Source: Leptospira haakeii (GTDB taxonomy: Bacteria > Spirochaetota > Leptospiria > Leptospirales > Leptospiraceae). From it: a stretch of 64,000 nucleotides of DNA. This document shows, in pieces, positions 1 to 9,063 of this stretch. Position numbers and translations under genes: made by a program. The stretch spans positions 1 through 64,000 of the forward strand of contig NZ_NPEG01000006.1 of assembly GCF_002812045.1 (NCBI RefSeq). The letters run 5' to 3'. The notes under the pieces were generated by a model that did not search any database, was not told the DNA's origin, and saw nothing but the letters and a program-made list of their open reading frames with translations. Numbering within the stretch: the stretch's first letter is position 1; every line of letters begins with the position of its first letter.

Positions 1-48
1 GAGACACAAAGACACGGAGGGATTAGTCTTTTTAACTCTGTGTGAAAA
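1..48. repeat. Dispersed intergenic repeat, copy 1
   Basis: Bases 1-20 are the reverse complement of a CTCCGTGTCTTTGTG-type unit, and bases 28-45 carry TTTTAACTCTGTGTGAA. Both pieces recur in the same order between 42145 and 42278. The left end of this copy is cut by the window edge. It lies just upstream of the aminotransferase gene. No coding function is visible. Confidence 0.7.
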
Positions 49-101
49 AAAAATCGCGACTTTAAACAATCCTTATATCAAGGTCGAAAATTAGGTATTT
101 T

Positions 102-1244
102 GTGGGTTTACGAGAATTTTTTATCGAAGATCGTCTGGAAAAATTTAGGACGGAAGCTCCCTGCAATCTGGGAGAAAGTGGGATCCGGAATCTGCATCTG
201 GATCAGCTTACGGAATATCTAAATTTAGATTGGAGAGAACTAGGAAAACTTTCCTTAGCAGACTCTCCCAATTCAGGAAGAAAAGATCTAAGAGAAGAAA
301 TTTCAAAACTTTATTCTAATGTTTCTCCAGATCAGGTTCTGGTGACAACCGGAACTGGAGAAGCTCTATTCATCGCATTCCATCTTCTTTTGCAAAAAGG
401 GGATTTGACTTCTTTATTTTGGCCTGCGTTTCAAGCATTGTATGAAGTCCCAAAATCTCTTGGTGCAAATCTACAAAAAGTGGACCTTCTTCCCAGATTA
501 GAAAGTAAAGAGTTGGGATTTGGAAAAGAGAATCTAAACAATCTTTTTCAAAATTCTCCTAAACTAATTATATTCAATCATCCTCATAATCCGACGGGGA
601 TTATCGCTGAAGAAGAAGATAAAAATGACTTACAGAGACTCACTTCGAATTTTCCGAATTGGATATTATTCGATGAACATTATAGATTTCTTTCTGAAGA
701 AGAGGACTTAGGTTGGAGCGGTTTTGGACTTTGTGAAAATTCAATTTCTACAGGTTCTATCACGAAATGTTTTGGTGTAATGGGACTTAGGATCGGTTGG
801 TTAATTGGTCCTAAAGATTGGATCCAGAAAGCAAGGTCGATGAAGGACTATCTTACCCATACTGTTTCTCCAATTTCGGAATTTCTGGCTTTGAAACTTT
901 TACAAAATCGTAAACCTTTGCAAAGTAAGATCAAAGAAACTTTGTGTGCGAATATACGTAACTTCGCACATGCAACGCAAGAAGGCAAACTCCCAGGAAT
1001 TGTAAGTTTTAAAGAGCCAAGAGGTGGGGTAGTCGGTTTTGCAAAATTGCAAACAGGTTTAGAATCCAGAAAATTCGCAGATCTTCTATATGAAAAAGTT
1101 GGAGTATTTGTTTTACCTTCTGCGGATTTTGAAACGGAAGGTTATATCCGGTTAGGATTTGGAGAAACAGAAGAAAGGTTTCGTTTAGGTCTGGAACGTT
1201 GGAGCAATTTAGGATCAGAAGTGATCGCTCTTTTGAATAAATAA
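102..1244 (+). CDS. PLP-dependent aminotransferase, class I/II
   Basis: A 380-residue fold-type I aminotransferase. The family hallmark HNPTG lies near residues 162-166, and the Schiff-base lysine is probably K222 in a SITKCFG context, followed by a GLRIGW segment typical of the family (phosphate-binding arginine). FDEHY near residue 190 supplies the aspartate that pairs with the pyridine nitrogen. The length is normal. The start used is GTG at 102; an in-frame ATG is not seen nearby upstream. The substrate cannot be read from the sequence. The short N-terminus and the LREEISKLY segment resemble the MalY/histidinol-phosphate type, but this is inference. Its 3' end overlaps the convergent gene at 1142-2290 by 103 bases. 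Confidence 0.85.
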   Translation: MGLREFFIEDRLEKFRTEAPCNLGESGIRNLHLDQLTEYLNLDWRELGKLSLADSPNSGRKDLREEISKLYSNVSPDQVLVTTGTGEALFIAFHLLLQKGDLTSLFWPAFQALYEVPKSLGANLQKVDLLPRLESKELGFGKENLNNLFQNSPKLIIFNHPHNPTGIIAEEEDKNDLQRLTSNFPNWILFDEHYRFLSEEEDLGWSGFGLCENSISTGSITKCFGVMGLRIGWLIGPKDWIQKARSMKDYLTHTVSPISEFLALKLLQNRKPLQSKIKETLCANIRNFAHATQEGKLPGIVSFKEPRGGVVGFAKLQTGLESRKFADLLYEKVGVFVLPSADFETEGYIRLGFGETEERFRLGLERWSNLGSEVIALLNK

Positions 1245-2290
1245 GCGATTTGTCTGTCTCTCGTAAAAGACCCAGACTCCAATGTGAAATAGGATTTTCC
1301 TAAAAATACATGAGGACTTTCTAATATACTTTCGAACTGGGAATTTTCCTTAGCAGGTTTCCAGTCCCATTCCAAACCTCTGATCCCTATTTTTAAATTT
1401 TCTCCTTGGATTTTCCAATAAGTTTCTCCGGTTCGGAAAGATAATCCTTGTCTGAGTCTGGGATCTTCTACTTTTAATAAGTCTGGTGAGATCCAAACTC
1501 CAAGAGGAAACAGCAAGGGTTTTTCCGGATCTATTTCTTGTTCTTTCATATGTCCATAAACCCAGACTTCAGTTCTGTATACTCTGTTAGGACTTGGGAA
1601 AGTATCTTCATATAAATTTCCTATTTGGTGAGAAAGAACTCTCATAGATTGGATACGCACTTTCCATTTTCCAGGTTCACCTACCGGAAGAACAGATTCA
1701 GGCAAACAATCTTGGAACAGATCGGAAGGAACTGAGGTCTCCCAAATTACGAATGGAGAAAGTGTAAGAGTGCTTGTTTGAGGAAACCAAACTTCCCAAA
1801 AATACGGTTTGTTCCGTAGGTGGAAATTTTCCTTTTTGCGGACCTTTTTGCTCACTTCCTCTTGGAATAAATTTTCTCCGGGATGAAATGCTCTGAAAGA
1901 AGGTTCTGATTCTTGGATCTTGGATTTCCAAGGAAGGAAAAATAATAAAGACCAAATAGAAACCCTATGTTTTCGGACTCTATGGAATTTTCTTTTTGCG
2001 TTCGGAAAAATTTCCTCCGTTTCTGTTTCAGTAAAGGAGAAGGGCGGTAGGTTCTCTGACCAGTCTTCGGTAGTGGCAGATTCCTTTCCGTTTAAATTGC
2101 GAAAAAACCTAGAATCGGACTCTGCTGAAACGTAAGGATCCAGTCCTTTTTGGAGTCTGATCTTTCCCGCTTCCAATTTGATGGAAAGGTGGAAAAAGGA
2201 GGACCGAAACCAGGAGAAAATTTTTTCTTTTAAACTTCTTAGTCCGATCATTCTTGGAGATAGGTTAGTAGATAGAGTTGGGAAAGGCAA
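1142..2290 (-). CDS. Unknown 382-residue protein
   Basis: I do not recognise this protein. It has a basic N-terminal 45 residues, a short hydrophobic patch around SIWSLLFFLPW near residue 112, and a C-terminal half rich in beta-prone, aromatic residues. No signal peptide is convincing. The start used is TTG at 2290, preceded by GGGGAAG on the minus strand; an ATG at codon 14 (2251) is possible but lacks a ribosome site. It is divergent from the LOG gene. The last 34 codons lie antisense inside the aminotransferase gene, which is unusually deep for a convergent pair. Codon use looks like that of the neighbours, so I treat it as real. Confidence 0.6.
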   Translation of the reverse strand: MPFPTLSTNLSPRMIGLRSLKEKIFSWFRSSFFHLSIKLEAGKIRLQKGLDPYVSAESDSRFFRNLNGKESATTEDWSENLPPFSFTETETEEIFPNAKRKFHRVRKHRVSIWSLLFFLPWKSKIQESEPSFRAFHPGENLFQEEVSKKVRKKENFHLRNKPYFWEVWFPQTSTLTLSPFVIWETSVPSDLFQDCLPESVLPVGEPGKWKVRIQSMRVLSHQIGNLYEDTFPSPNRVYRTEVWVYGHMKEQEIDPEKPLLFPLGVWISPDLLKVEDPRLRQGLSFRTGETYWKIQGENLKIGIRGLEWDWKPAKENSQFESILESPHVFLGKSYFTLESGSFTRDRQIAYLFKRAITSDPKLLQRSRPKRNLSSVSPNPNRI

Positions 2291-2321
2291 GCCTAACTTC
2301 CCCTAAAAAAAGGAAAGAAAT

Positions 2322-3095
2322 ATGGGAAGAACGTCCTTAGAGCATGAAGAATTTTTAAAATCCATAGATGCGTTCCATCTAAGGGTTCTTGCGGAGATTG
2401 ATTATCCTCAATCCCTTTTTAGAGAAGGAAAGATCCAGGACACAATTTGTTTATTCGGATCCGCTCGGATCTTAAGTCCGGAAGAATGTAGAGAGAAAGA
2501 AACAAAAGATCTCTCCGAATCAGAAAAGAAATTATTCCAGAAACAAAAAGAGATGTCCGTTTATTACGAGGCAGCCAGAAAAACCGCAAGCCTCATCACT
2601 TCTTGGGGAAAAGAAATTTCAAAAGACACCAGAAGAATGGCGGTTTGCACAGGTGGTGGACCTGGTATTATGGAAGCAGCGAACCGAGGAGCCAAAGAAG
2701 CGGGTGGCCCAAGCCTTGGTTTGAATATCAGACTTCCTTTTGAACAATTCGTGAATCCTTATGTGGACCCAGAAGTGAGCGTAGAATTTCATTATTTTTT
2801 CATGCGAAAACTTTGGTTCCTTAGATTATCCATGGGGGTAGTGGCTTTCCCTGGAGGTTTTGGAACAGTGGATGAATTATTCGAGACCTTGACTCTTATC
2901 CAAACAGGTCGCAATAATCGAAAGATCCCGGTCATTTTATATGGGACCAAATTCTGGAATGATATATTCCATTTAGAAAATATGAAAGAATACGGACTCA
3001 TAGACCCTGACGATCTGAACCTGATCACTTATTGTGATACTCCTGAGGATGTTCTCGAAACATTAAAGAAGAAGGTCCCTTTGGATGGAGATTGA
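2322..3095 (+). CDS. LOG family protein (lysine decarboxylase-like fold)
   Basis: A 257-residue Rossmann-like protein with the diagnostic PGGFGTVDE motif at about residues 177-185, followed by LTLIQTGR. An earlier GGGPGIMEAANRGA segment near residue 108 binds the nucleotide phosphate in the family. LOG proteins act as nucleoside 5'-monophosphate phosphoribohydrolases; the old name lysine decarboxylase is misleading. About 80 residues before the conserved core contain a KETKDLSESEKKLFQK insertion. A good AAGGAAAG ribosome site precedes the ATG. The biological substrate in Leptospira is unknown to me. Confidence 0.85.
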   Translation: MGRTSLEHEEFLKSIDAFHLRVLAEIDYPQSLFREGKIQDTICLFGSARILSPEECREKETKDLSESEKKLFQKQKEMSVYYEAARKTASLITSWGKEISKDTRRMAVCTGGGPGIMEAANRGAKEAGGPSLGLNIRLPFEQFVNPYVDPEVSVEFHYFFMRKLWFLRLSMGVVAFPGGFGTVDELFETLTLIQTGRNNRKIPVILYGTKFWNDIFHLENMKEYGLIDPDDLNLITYCDTPEDVLETLKKKVPLDGD

Positions 3096-3146
3096 TCTTA
3101 AAAAGGGGAGAAATTTTAGGATTTTTCCCAAATCTTTTTGGATTCC

Positions 3147-3175
3147 TTGACATAAGCAACTTATAGAAAAATATG
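3147..3175 (+). promoter_or_regulatory. Candidate rpmB promoter
   Basis: TTGACA at 3147-3152 is followed 17 bases later by AATATG (3170-3175), a weak -10. The implied start of transcription is only a few bases before the rpmB ATG at 3184, and no Shine-Dalgarno sequence lies between. This would give a leaderless or near-leaderless mRNA. The -10 match is poor. Confidence 0.35.
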
Positions 3176-3183
3176 GTCGCAGT

Positions 3184-3459
3184 ATGGCCAGAAAATGTGT
3201 TGTGACTGGGAAAGGAACGATATCCGGAAACAATGTTTCCCACTCTCACCTTAAAACCCGTAGAAACTGGAAAATCAACCTAATCAAAAAACGTATCTTC
3301 TTAGAAGATGAGAATCGTTGGGTAACCGTTCGTATCTCTACTCGTGCTTTAAGAACCCTGAAAAAGAAAGGGATCAAAGCAGCGATCAAAGATAACGGCG
3401 AATCACTAAAAGCACTTGCTCCCAAAAAATACGTCGGAATCCAAAAAAAGGCAATCTAG
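3184..3459 (+). CDS. rpmB: 50S ribosomal protein L28
   Basis: A 91-residue basic protein beginning [21 protein letters not shown], the classic L28 N-terminus, followed by [16 protein letters not shown] and the [13 protein letters not shown] segment seen in bacterial L28. The protein is part of the large ribosomal subunit. Length fits the family. No ribosome-binding site is visible just upstream of the ATG, and the candidate promoter ends only about 8 bases before it. The 3' end overlaps the TTG proposed as the nth start by 44 bases. Confidence 0.95.
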   Translation: MARKCVVTGKGTISGNNVSHSHLKTRRNWKINLIKKRIFLEDENRWVTVRISTRALRTLKKKGIKAAIKDNGESLKALAPKKYVGIQKKAI

Positions 3460-4111
3460 TCCTTCTTTTTCCCCGACCCCTGAATATGTTTCTCGAATTT
3501 ACTTCCTTCTCAGGAAGGAATTCGGGGACGTAAATTCTCCTCTCCAATATTCCAAAGACTACGAATTTGCGATCTCGGTAATTCTTTCCGCTCAGTGTAC
3601 TGACGAAAGAGTCAACCAGGTTACTCCTATTCTTTTCAAAGAGTTTCCAACTCTGGAATCTCTTGCTTCTGCTCCTTTAAAGAAGATAGAAAAGCTAATA
3701 TATTCTACGGGCTTTTATAAGAATAAAGCGAAGTCAGTTTCCGGATTTGCGAACCTTCTTCTTAACGAATATGATAGCAAATTGCCAAAAAGTATCAAGG
3801 AACTGATCAAACTTCCTGGTATAGGAAGAAAAACCGCAAACGTCGTATTAAATGAGATCCATCATATTTCGGAAGGATTCGTGGTGGATACTCATGTAAA
3901 AAGAGTTTCTAAAAAGTTAGGCATTACCAAACAAACAGATCCTGTAAAAGTGGAGAAGGATCTAATGCAAAATATTCAGCCGGAATATTGGATGGATCTG
4001 TCCTTGTATTTTATATTTTTAGGAAGAAAATATTGTAAGGCACATAAGACATTCTGCGAGACATGTATTCTCAGAAAAGAATGTCCTTCTTCCACTTCAC
4101 CAAAAGAATAA
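3416..4111 (+). CDS. nth: Endonuclease III (DNA glycosylase/AP lyase)
   Basis: Base-excision-repair enzyme that removes oxidised pyrimidines and cleaves at abasic sites. The helix-hairpin-helix [12 protein letters not shown] near residue 130 carries the catalytic lysine (RKT), and [13 protein letters not shown] supplies the catalytic aspartate. The C-terminus has the 4Fe-4S ligands with spacing C-X6-C-X2-C-X5-C. The start is uncertain: TTG at 3416 lies inside rpmB, and the conserved domain only begins near YVSRIYFLL, so about 23 residues may be non-native. It heads a tight same-strand run with a thioesterase, an RF-like protein and uvrC. Confidence 0.92.
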   Translation: MLPKNTSESKKRQSSPSFSPTPEYVSRIYFLLRKEFGDVNSPLQYSKDYEFAISVILSAQCTDERVNQVTPILFKEFPTLESLASAPLKKIEKLIYSTGFYKNKAKSVSGFANLLLNEYDSKLPKSIKELIKLPGIGRKTANVVLNEIHHISEGFVVDTHVKRVSKKLGITKQTDPVKVEKDLMQNIQPEYWMDLSLYFIFLGRKYCKAHKTFCETCILRKECPSSTSPKE

Positions 4112-4121
4112 AGAGGCCAAA

Positions 4122-4553
4122 ATGAACTCAGAAGTATTTTTAGATGAAAAAATCCAAGGAATGGAATTAAGCACTCAACATATAGTCATGTCTAGAGACT
4201 TAAACCAACACGGTTTTCTTTTTGGTGGGCAGATGCTTGCTTGGATAGACGAAGGTTGTGCAATGTTCGTAATCGAAAAAATTGGATATTCTAATCTTGT
4301 TACAGTGACAATGGATAATGTTATCTTCAAGAGCCCAGGACTACTTGGTGAGATCATTCAAATTTTTTCCAAAATAGAAAAAGTGGGAAAAAGTTCGATC
4401 ACCATCCGAAGTGCTGCCATTGCAAAAAATCAGAAGAAAAAAGAAATAAGGGAGATCATAGATTGTAGGGTGACCTATGTATGTTTGGATGATTCCGGAA
4501 AACCATTCCCTTATTTCAGTCAATTCGATCCGGAAGAATTTTTAAAAAGATAA
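4122..4553 (+). CDS. Hotdog-fold acyl-CoA thioesterase (YciA-like)
   Basis: A 143-residue single hotdog domain. NQHGFLFGGQMLAWIDE near residues 29-45 matches the acyl-CoA thioesterase signature, in which the asparagine, the GG turn and the Asp/Glu act in thioester hydrolysis. VTVTMDNVIFKSP and GKSSITIRS are also family-typical. It probably hydrolyses cytoplasmic acyl-CoA; chain length cannot be inferred. It sits 10 bases after nth, and its stop abuts the next start (TAA then ATG), so it is likely co-transcribed. Confidence 0.85.
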   Translation: MNSEVFLDEKIQGMELSTQHIVMSRDLNQHGFLFGGQMLAWIDEGCAMFVIEKIGYSNLVTVTMDNVIFKSPGLLGEIIQIFSKIEKVGKSSITIRSAAIAKNQKKKEIREIIDCRVTYVCLDDSGKPFPYFSQFDPEEFLKR

Positions 4554-4976
4554 ATGGCCGTTCTATTCCCGGTTTCTCCGGAAAAAGCGAACCTTCTTCT
4601 TTCCAGAATGCGAAAGCTTGGGATCAAAGAATCCGATTTGGAAGAAACTTTTGTAAGAAGTGGAGGCAAGGGGGGACAGAATGTAAATAAAGTTTCGACT
4701 GCCGTCCGATTACTCTATAAAAAGACTGGCCTCGAAATTAAATGTTCCATCCATCGCACCCAAGGTTTAAACAGATATAAGGCGAGAATTCTTCTATGTG
4801 ATAAAATCGAGGCCGAAATTTTTGAAGCTTCTAAAATAGAAGATCCTAAACTTGCAAAGATCAGAAAAGCCAAGGCGGATAAGGCTAGAAAGGCCAAAAG
4901 AAAGGTCGCTTCCAAAACTTTGGCAGGTCTAAGAAGAAAAACCTCTCCTGAAAATGATTGGGGCGAAGAATATTGA
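4554..4976 (+). CDS. GGQ-motif peptide chain release factor-like protein
   Basis: A 140-residue protein consisting of the release-factor catalytic domain only. RSGGKGGQNVNKV near residues 37-49 holds the GGQ tripeptide that triggers peptidyl-tRNA hydrolysis. HRTQGLNRYKARILL follows, as in class-I factors, and the C-terminus is strongly Lys/Arg/Ala-rich (about residues 100-132). No codon-recognition domain is present, so the likely role is ribosome rescue or a related hydrolase, of the ArfB or MTRFR type. The basic tail resembles the ArfB tail that enters the empty mRNA channel; this last point is inference. It starts directly after the thioesterase stop, and uvrC follows 3 bases later. Confidence 0.85.
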   Translation: MAVLFPVSPEKANLLLSRMRKLGIKESDLEETFVRSGGKGGQNVNKVSTAVRLLYKKTGLEIKCSIHRTQGLNRYKARILLCDKIEAEIFEASKIEDPKLAKIRKAKADKARKAKRKVASKTLAGLRRKTSPENDWGEEY

Positions 4977-4979
4977 ACC

Positions 4980-6866
4980 ATGCCTGAAGTAGTCAATCAT
5001 ACTCTGATTGTAGAAAAGCTCAAAAACCTGACCGGTTCTCCTGGATGTTATCTATGGAAGAATTCAGAAGGAGAGGTGATCTATGTCGGTAAGGCTAAAA
5101 ATTTAGATAAACGGATCCGTAATTATTTAAAAGAAAAACAAACAGATCTAAAAACTAGACATCTACAGAGAGAAATTTTTGATCTGGATTGGTTTGCAAC
5201 TTCCACGGAAAAAGAAGCTTTAATATTAGAAGCTACTCTGATCAAAAAACATAATCCTAGATACAATGTCCGTTTAAAGGATGATAAAAAATATCCGTAT
5301 ATCTGCGTTTCACTTTCAGAACCTTATCCAATGGTGTTTATTACCCGTAAAATAAAGGATAATGGAGATAGATACTTCGGTCCTTTTACGGATGTAAGGA
5401 CTACTCGTGAAATTTTAGATGTGATCCTTCGCATTTTTCCTATTAGAAAAGTTCGCCAAAAACTTCCACTTCCTAAACCTAAACGCCCTTGTTTGAATTT
5501 CCAAATGGGAAGATGTCTTGGTCCCTGCCAAGGAACAGTCCCCGAAGATGAATATGCTGTAATTGTAAATCAGATCATCCAATTTTTAGAAGGTAAAAAA
5601 GAGATCCTTGCAAACGAACTCACCAAACGTATGGACGAGTATTCCGGGAAATTGGAATTCGAGATCGCAGCCAGATACAGAGATATGTTGGGCAGATTAC
5701 AGATCTTCCGGCAAAAACAAACTGTTGTAAGTATGGATGGCGGCGACGAAGATGTGATCGCATTTGCTCGTAAAGAAGATGAGGGACAAGTTGTCCTCAT
5801 GGAAGTTCGAGGCGGGCTTTTAGATAATAAAAAATCTTTTCCTTTGCAAGGTGTGCAAAATTCAACGGAAGAGGAAATATTATCCTCCTTCTTCCGAGAT
5901 TATTATATGGGAGCCGGAATGATCCCAGCTAGTATAGTAGTTCCTTTCGGTTTAAAAGAAGAAGGGGAGACCGTGCTCGACTTCTTACAGGAGAAAACAG
6001 GTTTCCGACCTAAATTAAGATTTCCTAAAGCAGGAGAGAAAAAGTCCCTCTTAAAGATAGCAGAAAAAAACGCGGAACTTGGGCTTACTGAAAGACTTCT
6101 CGCAACTCATTATAAAGACCAAACTGTAGCCTTAAAAGAAATACAAGATATGTTCCAACTTAAGGAGCCTCCTCATATCATAGAATGTTATGATATTTCC
6201 CATTTCCAAGGTTCTTTTCCAGTGGCAAGTGGCGTGATGTTCGTAGAAGGAAAACCATTCAAACAAGGTTACAGGAAATATAATATCAGAGGCTACGAAG
6301 GGATTAACGATCCTGGAATGATGCATGAGGTAATTTCCAGAAGGTTACAAAGGATCATCAATGAAGATGGTGTGATGCCCGATCTGATCGTAATTGATGG
6401 AGGTCCTACACAGCTTGGAAAAGCTTGCGAGGCAGCAGTAGAAGCCGGCGCTGCAAATCTTCCTATGGTAGGACTTGCTAAAAAAAGGGAAGAGATCTAT
6501 TTTCCTGGAGAAAGTTCTCCTTATAGTTTCGATATGAACTCTCCCGGGATGAGATTACTTCGCCATCTTCGCGATGAGGCTCATAGATTCGGAGTGGAAC
6601 ATCATCGTTCCAGAAGGAACCGAGAAGCTCTAACTGGTCTTATTCGTGAAGTTCCGGACATTGGTTTAAAAAGAAGTAAACTATTACTTCAATCATTCTC
6701 CGGTCAGAAAAAAATAGAAGATGCCAATATTGTGGAGCTAATGAAGGTTCCTGGTATAGGAGAAGCATTAGCGGAGAAAATTTTTAATTATTTTCATTCT
6801 ACCGCAAACCAAAACACAGAAAAAAGCGGAATTGTAATTCCGGAAAATTCCAACTCTAATTCCTAA
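4980..6866 (+). CDS. uvrC: UvrABC system protein C
   Basis: Nuclease subunit of nucleotide excision repair, 628 residues, making the two incisions around a UvrB-marked lesion. An N-terminal GIY-YIG nuclease (GCYLWKN...[18 protein letters not shown], about residues 22-50) makes the 3' cut. A UVR domain that binds UvrB lies near 205-240. A C-terminal RNase H-like domain ([21 protein letters not shown]) makes the 5' cut, and a helix-hairpin-helix pair ends the protein ([12 protein letters not shown]). Length is normal. It is the last gene of the nth run, 3 bases after the RF-like gene. Confidence 0.97.
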   Translation: MPEVVNHTLIVEKLKNLTGSPGCYLWKNSEGEVIYVGKAKNLDKRIRNYLKEKQTDLKTRHLQREIFDLDWFATSTEKEALILEATLIKKHNPRYNVRLKDDKKYPYICVSLSEPYPMVFITRKIKDNGDRYFGPFTDVRTTREILDVILRIFPIRKVRQKLPLPKPKRPCLNFQMGRCLGPCQGTVPEDEYAVIVNQIIQFLEGKKEILANELTKRMDEYSGKLEFEIAARYRDMLGRLQIFRQKQTVVSMDGGDEDVIAFARKEDEGQVVLMEVRGGLLDNKKSFPLQGVQNSTEEEILSSFFRDYYMGAGMIPASIVVPFGLKEEGETVLDFLQEKTGFRPKLRFPKAGEKKSLLKIAEKNAELGLTERLLATHYKDQTVALKEIQDMFQLKEPPHIIECYDISHFQGSFPVASGVMFVEGKPFKQGYRKYNIRGYEGINDPGMMHEVISRRLQRIINEDGVMPDLIVIDGGPTQLGKACEAAVEAGAANLPMVGLAKKREEIYFPGESSPYSFDMNSPGMRLLRHLRDEAHRFGVEHHRSRRNREALTGLIREVPDIGLKRSKLLLQSFSGQKKIEDANIVELMKVPGIGEALAEKIFNYFHSTANQNTEKSGIVIPENSNSNS

Positions 6867-6916
6867 AAATCGCAATTAATAAGTTTTTCCCCGGACAAGT
6901 AGCTCTGGAGGGAAAA

Positions 6917-9052
6917 ATGCGAACAATACTACTTGCCTTAGGCTTAATCATATTTTTTATTTCGGCTTCCTGTAAGCAAGACTCTAGATCGGAATTATTT
7001 TGGGAAGATATAGAAAGATCTGTTCAATTCCAATATGATCCTATTCGTGCAGAATACCCTAGGCTCATTTCAGATCTGATCCAAGAGAATGGTCGAACTT
7101 GTTTTATCTCCGGAGAAGATCCTAATTTTAGTATTCAGATCTGCATTGCAAATACAGGAATTTCGGAATTTGAGCAGGTTCTTTCCGCCTGGAGAGAAGG
7201 ATCACTGGTTTCTGAATTCGGTTCTACACTTTCGGATGACTCTGAGTATAAAATAGGGACCTATCCATTTTCTGGGATTAGGAAAAAAGTAGAAGGTTCT
7301 AAATTTGCTCTTGTCGGAGACCGAAAACTAAAATCGTTAAATGCTGGAACTATGGCTTGGGATAGGAGCAATTTTAATCTTAAAAACCATTTTAAAAATT
7401 TTAGTATATTCACATTTTCGAATGGGATTGCAATTTTAGTTCTTCCTCCCTTGGAAGAATCGGAAGTTTATCTCGGGTTTTCCTTTAAATCATCAAGTTT
7501 AGAAAAGGAGATCCAAAATTTAATTAGAGTTAAAAATCAAATTGGATTAGAAAGCTGCATTTCTTCCGTTCCAATTATCACTGAAATTTTCGGAGAAACA
7601 AATTCGAGTTTAGGACGATGGATTGAGGTCTATAATCCAAATATTTTCCCAATCTGTGAAGAAGGATTGGAATTTAGTTTATTTGGGAACAATGTTTCAC
7701 TTCCTCAAACAACTGGCTTTATTTCTGGTCAGGAAACTCGAATTTATGCAGAAGATGCTACATCGTTAGAACATATTACTCTTTCAGGAATCAAATGGGG
7801 AGATCTAAAAAAAACCGGTAAAATTTTACTCAAGCGGATAGACCGGTCCCTCGAGTTTAATCTTCCTGGAAGCGGTTATTTATTCGGCGAAACTTATTAC
7901 TCTTGGAGAGGAAATTCATTCTCCGAATGCGAAACTAATTCAAAGTTCTGCATGGATCCCGGAGAGAATCAAATCTCTGGTGCTGTGAATCGGGATGCCT
8001 GTGATCCAAATGATTTTGAATTAGAAGAATTAAATCCGAACGGTTTATTGCATAATGGTATTCTTCAAGAAAATTGGAAATATTTAGATCTGATCTATAA
8101 AGGAAGGTTAATTTGTGATCCTTCTTCTCTGAAAATTAGCTGGGGAAAAAATCTTTTTCCGATCCGGATCTATAAAAAAATTTCCGAAGGGGAAATACTC
8201 AGCATTGGAAATCTTCCTTTTCTCTTAAGAAATTCTTCCTATTCTTTTTCTATTTTTAAATCAGTCGGTGCGAACGATCTTGTTTCCATATCAAATTCGG
8301 AAGGTAAGGAGAAGGTTCTCTGGGATGGGATCTTCAGAACTCCTAAAGGAATTCCGACTCGTATAATACTCCAAAAAACGAACGGGGAAACCGTAAGTAT
8401 TTGTTTTGAGGATGGACAGGCTTTTCTTCATCCTAATTCGGCAGATCCATACTTAAACAATGGTTCTAAGTCTTTCTTATTACAATCAGCTATAGTTAGA
8501 GAAAATCCCAGGACTTCTGCAGCTCGGAAATTTTGTCAAAGATCACAGGTTGTAAGTAAGGCTGGGTTTTCGGAAATTTCTTGGATGGGTTCTTACCAAG
8601 GTGTAGATCCAATCTCAAAAGATAGATTTCTTGAATTCGTATCTGTTACTGAAAATTCTCCCGAATCTACATTTTTAGAAATCATCCAAGGTAATGGAGC
8701 TATAGTTTCTATTCTGCTACCTTTAGATAAAGAAGGTTTAAGTTTACTTTCTTCCGGAAAATCTATCTGTTTTCCTCAAACAGAATTTTGGAAAGATACA
8801 AGTTTTAGCTTACCTTCTTCCGGATCAAATATACTTAAAATTTATGATCCGTTTACTGGAGAGCTTTGGGATGAATTCCAATACAGTTCTTCGGGCCCAG
8901 GAGTAAACGATACTCGAAACAAGATTCGAAAATCCGCTTATTCTAAATTGGAATCAGGCACGCGGGTTTGGTCAGTCAGTTTATACTCAGGAAATCCATT
9001 TAGAGATCCGAGTTGTGTTCTGACAGATGCCCATCCTGGAATCTCAGAATAA
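6917..9052 (+). CDS. Large lipoprotein with lamin-tail-like repeats
   Basis: A 711-residue exported lipoprotein: hydrophobic signal, lipobox ending ISASC, so C19 is the lipidated residue. Three segments share the lamin-tail pattern of a hydrophobic-E-hydrophobic start, a short loop, then W-(I/L)-E/D-hydrophobic: about 219-240 (ITEIFG...RWIEVYNPN), 368-395 (LEELNPNG...WKYLDLIYKG) and 551-577 (ISWMGS...RFLEFVSV). The assignment is by eye. Around twelve cysteines could form disulphides. A GGAGGG ribosome site precedes the ATG. It heads a cluster with a predicted barrel and a PLD-fold lipoprotein. In many bacteria lamin-tail domains sit next to nucleases or surface enzymes, which fits, but the function is unknown. 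Confidence 0.7.
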   Translation: MRTILLALGLIIFFISASCKQDSRSELFWEDIERSVQFQYDPIRAEYPRLISDLIQENGRTCFISGEDPNFSIQICIANTGISEFEQVLSAWREGSLVSEFGSTLSDDSEYKIGTYPFSGIRKKVEGSKFALVGDRKLKSLNAGTMAWDRSNFNLKNHFKNFSIFTFSNGIAILVLPPLEESEVYLGFSFKSSSLEKEIQNLIRVKNQIGLESCISSVPIITEIFGETNSSLGRWIEVYNPNIFPICEEGLEFSLFGNNVSLPQTTGFISGQETRIYAEDATSLEHITLSGIKWGDLKKTGKILLKRIDRSLEFNLPGSGYLFGETYYSWRGNSFSECETNSKFCMDPGENQISGAVNRDACDPNDFELEELNPNGLLHNGILQENWKYLDLIYKGRLICDPSSLKISWGKNLFPIRIYKKISEGEILSIGNLPFLLRNSSYSFSIFKSVGANDLVSISNSEGKEKVLWDGIFRTPKGIPTRIILQKTNGETVSICFEDGQAFLHPNSADPYLNNGSKSFLLQSAIVRENPRTSAARKFCQRSQVVSKAGFSEISWMGSYQGVDPISKDRFLEFVSVTENSPESTFLEIIQGNGAIVSILLPLDKEGLSLLSSGKSICFPQTEFWKDTSFSLPSSGSNILKIYDPFTGELWDEFQYSSSGPGVNDTRNKIRKSAYSKLESGTRVWSVSLYSGNPFRDPSCVLTDAHPGISE

Positions 9053-9063
9053 GAAGTTTACTC

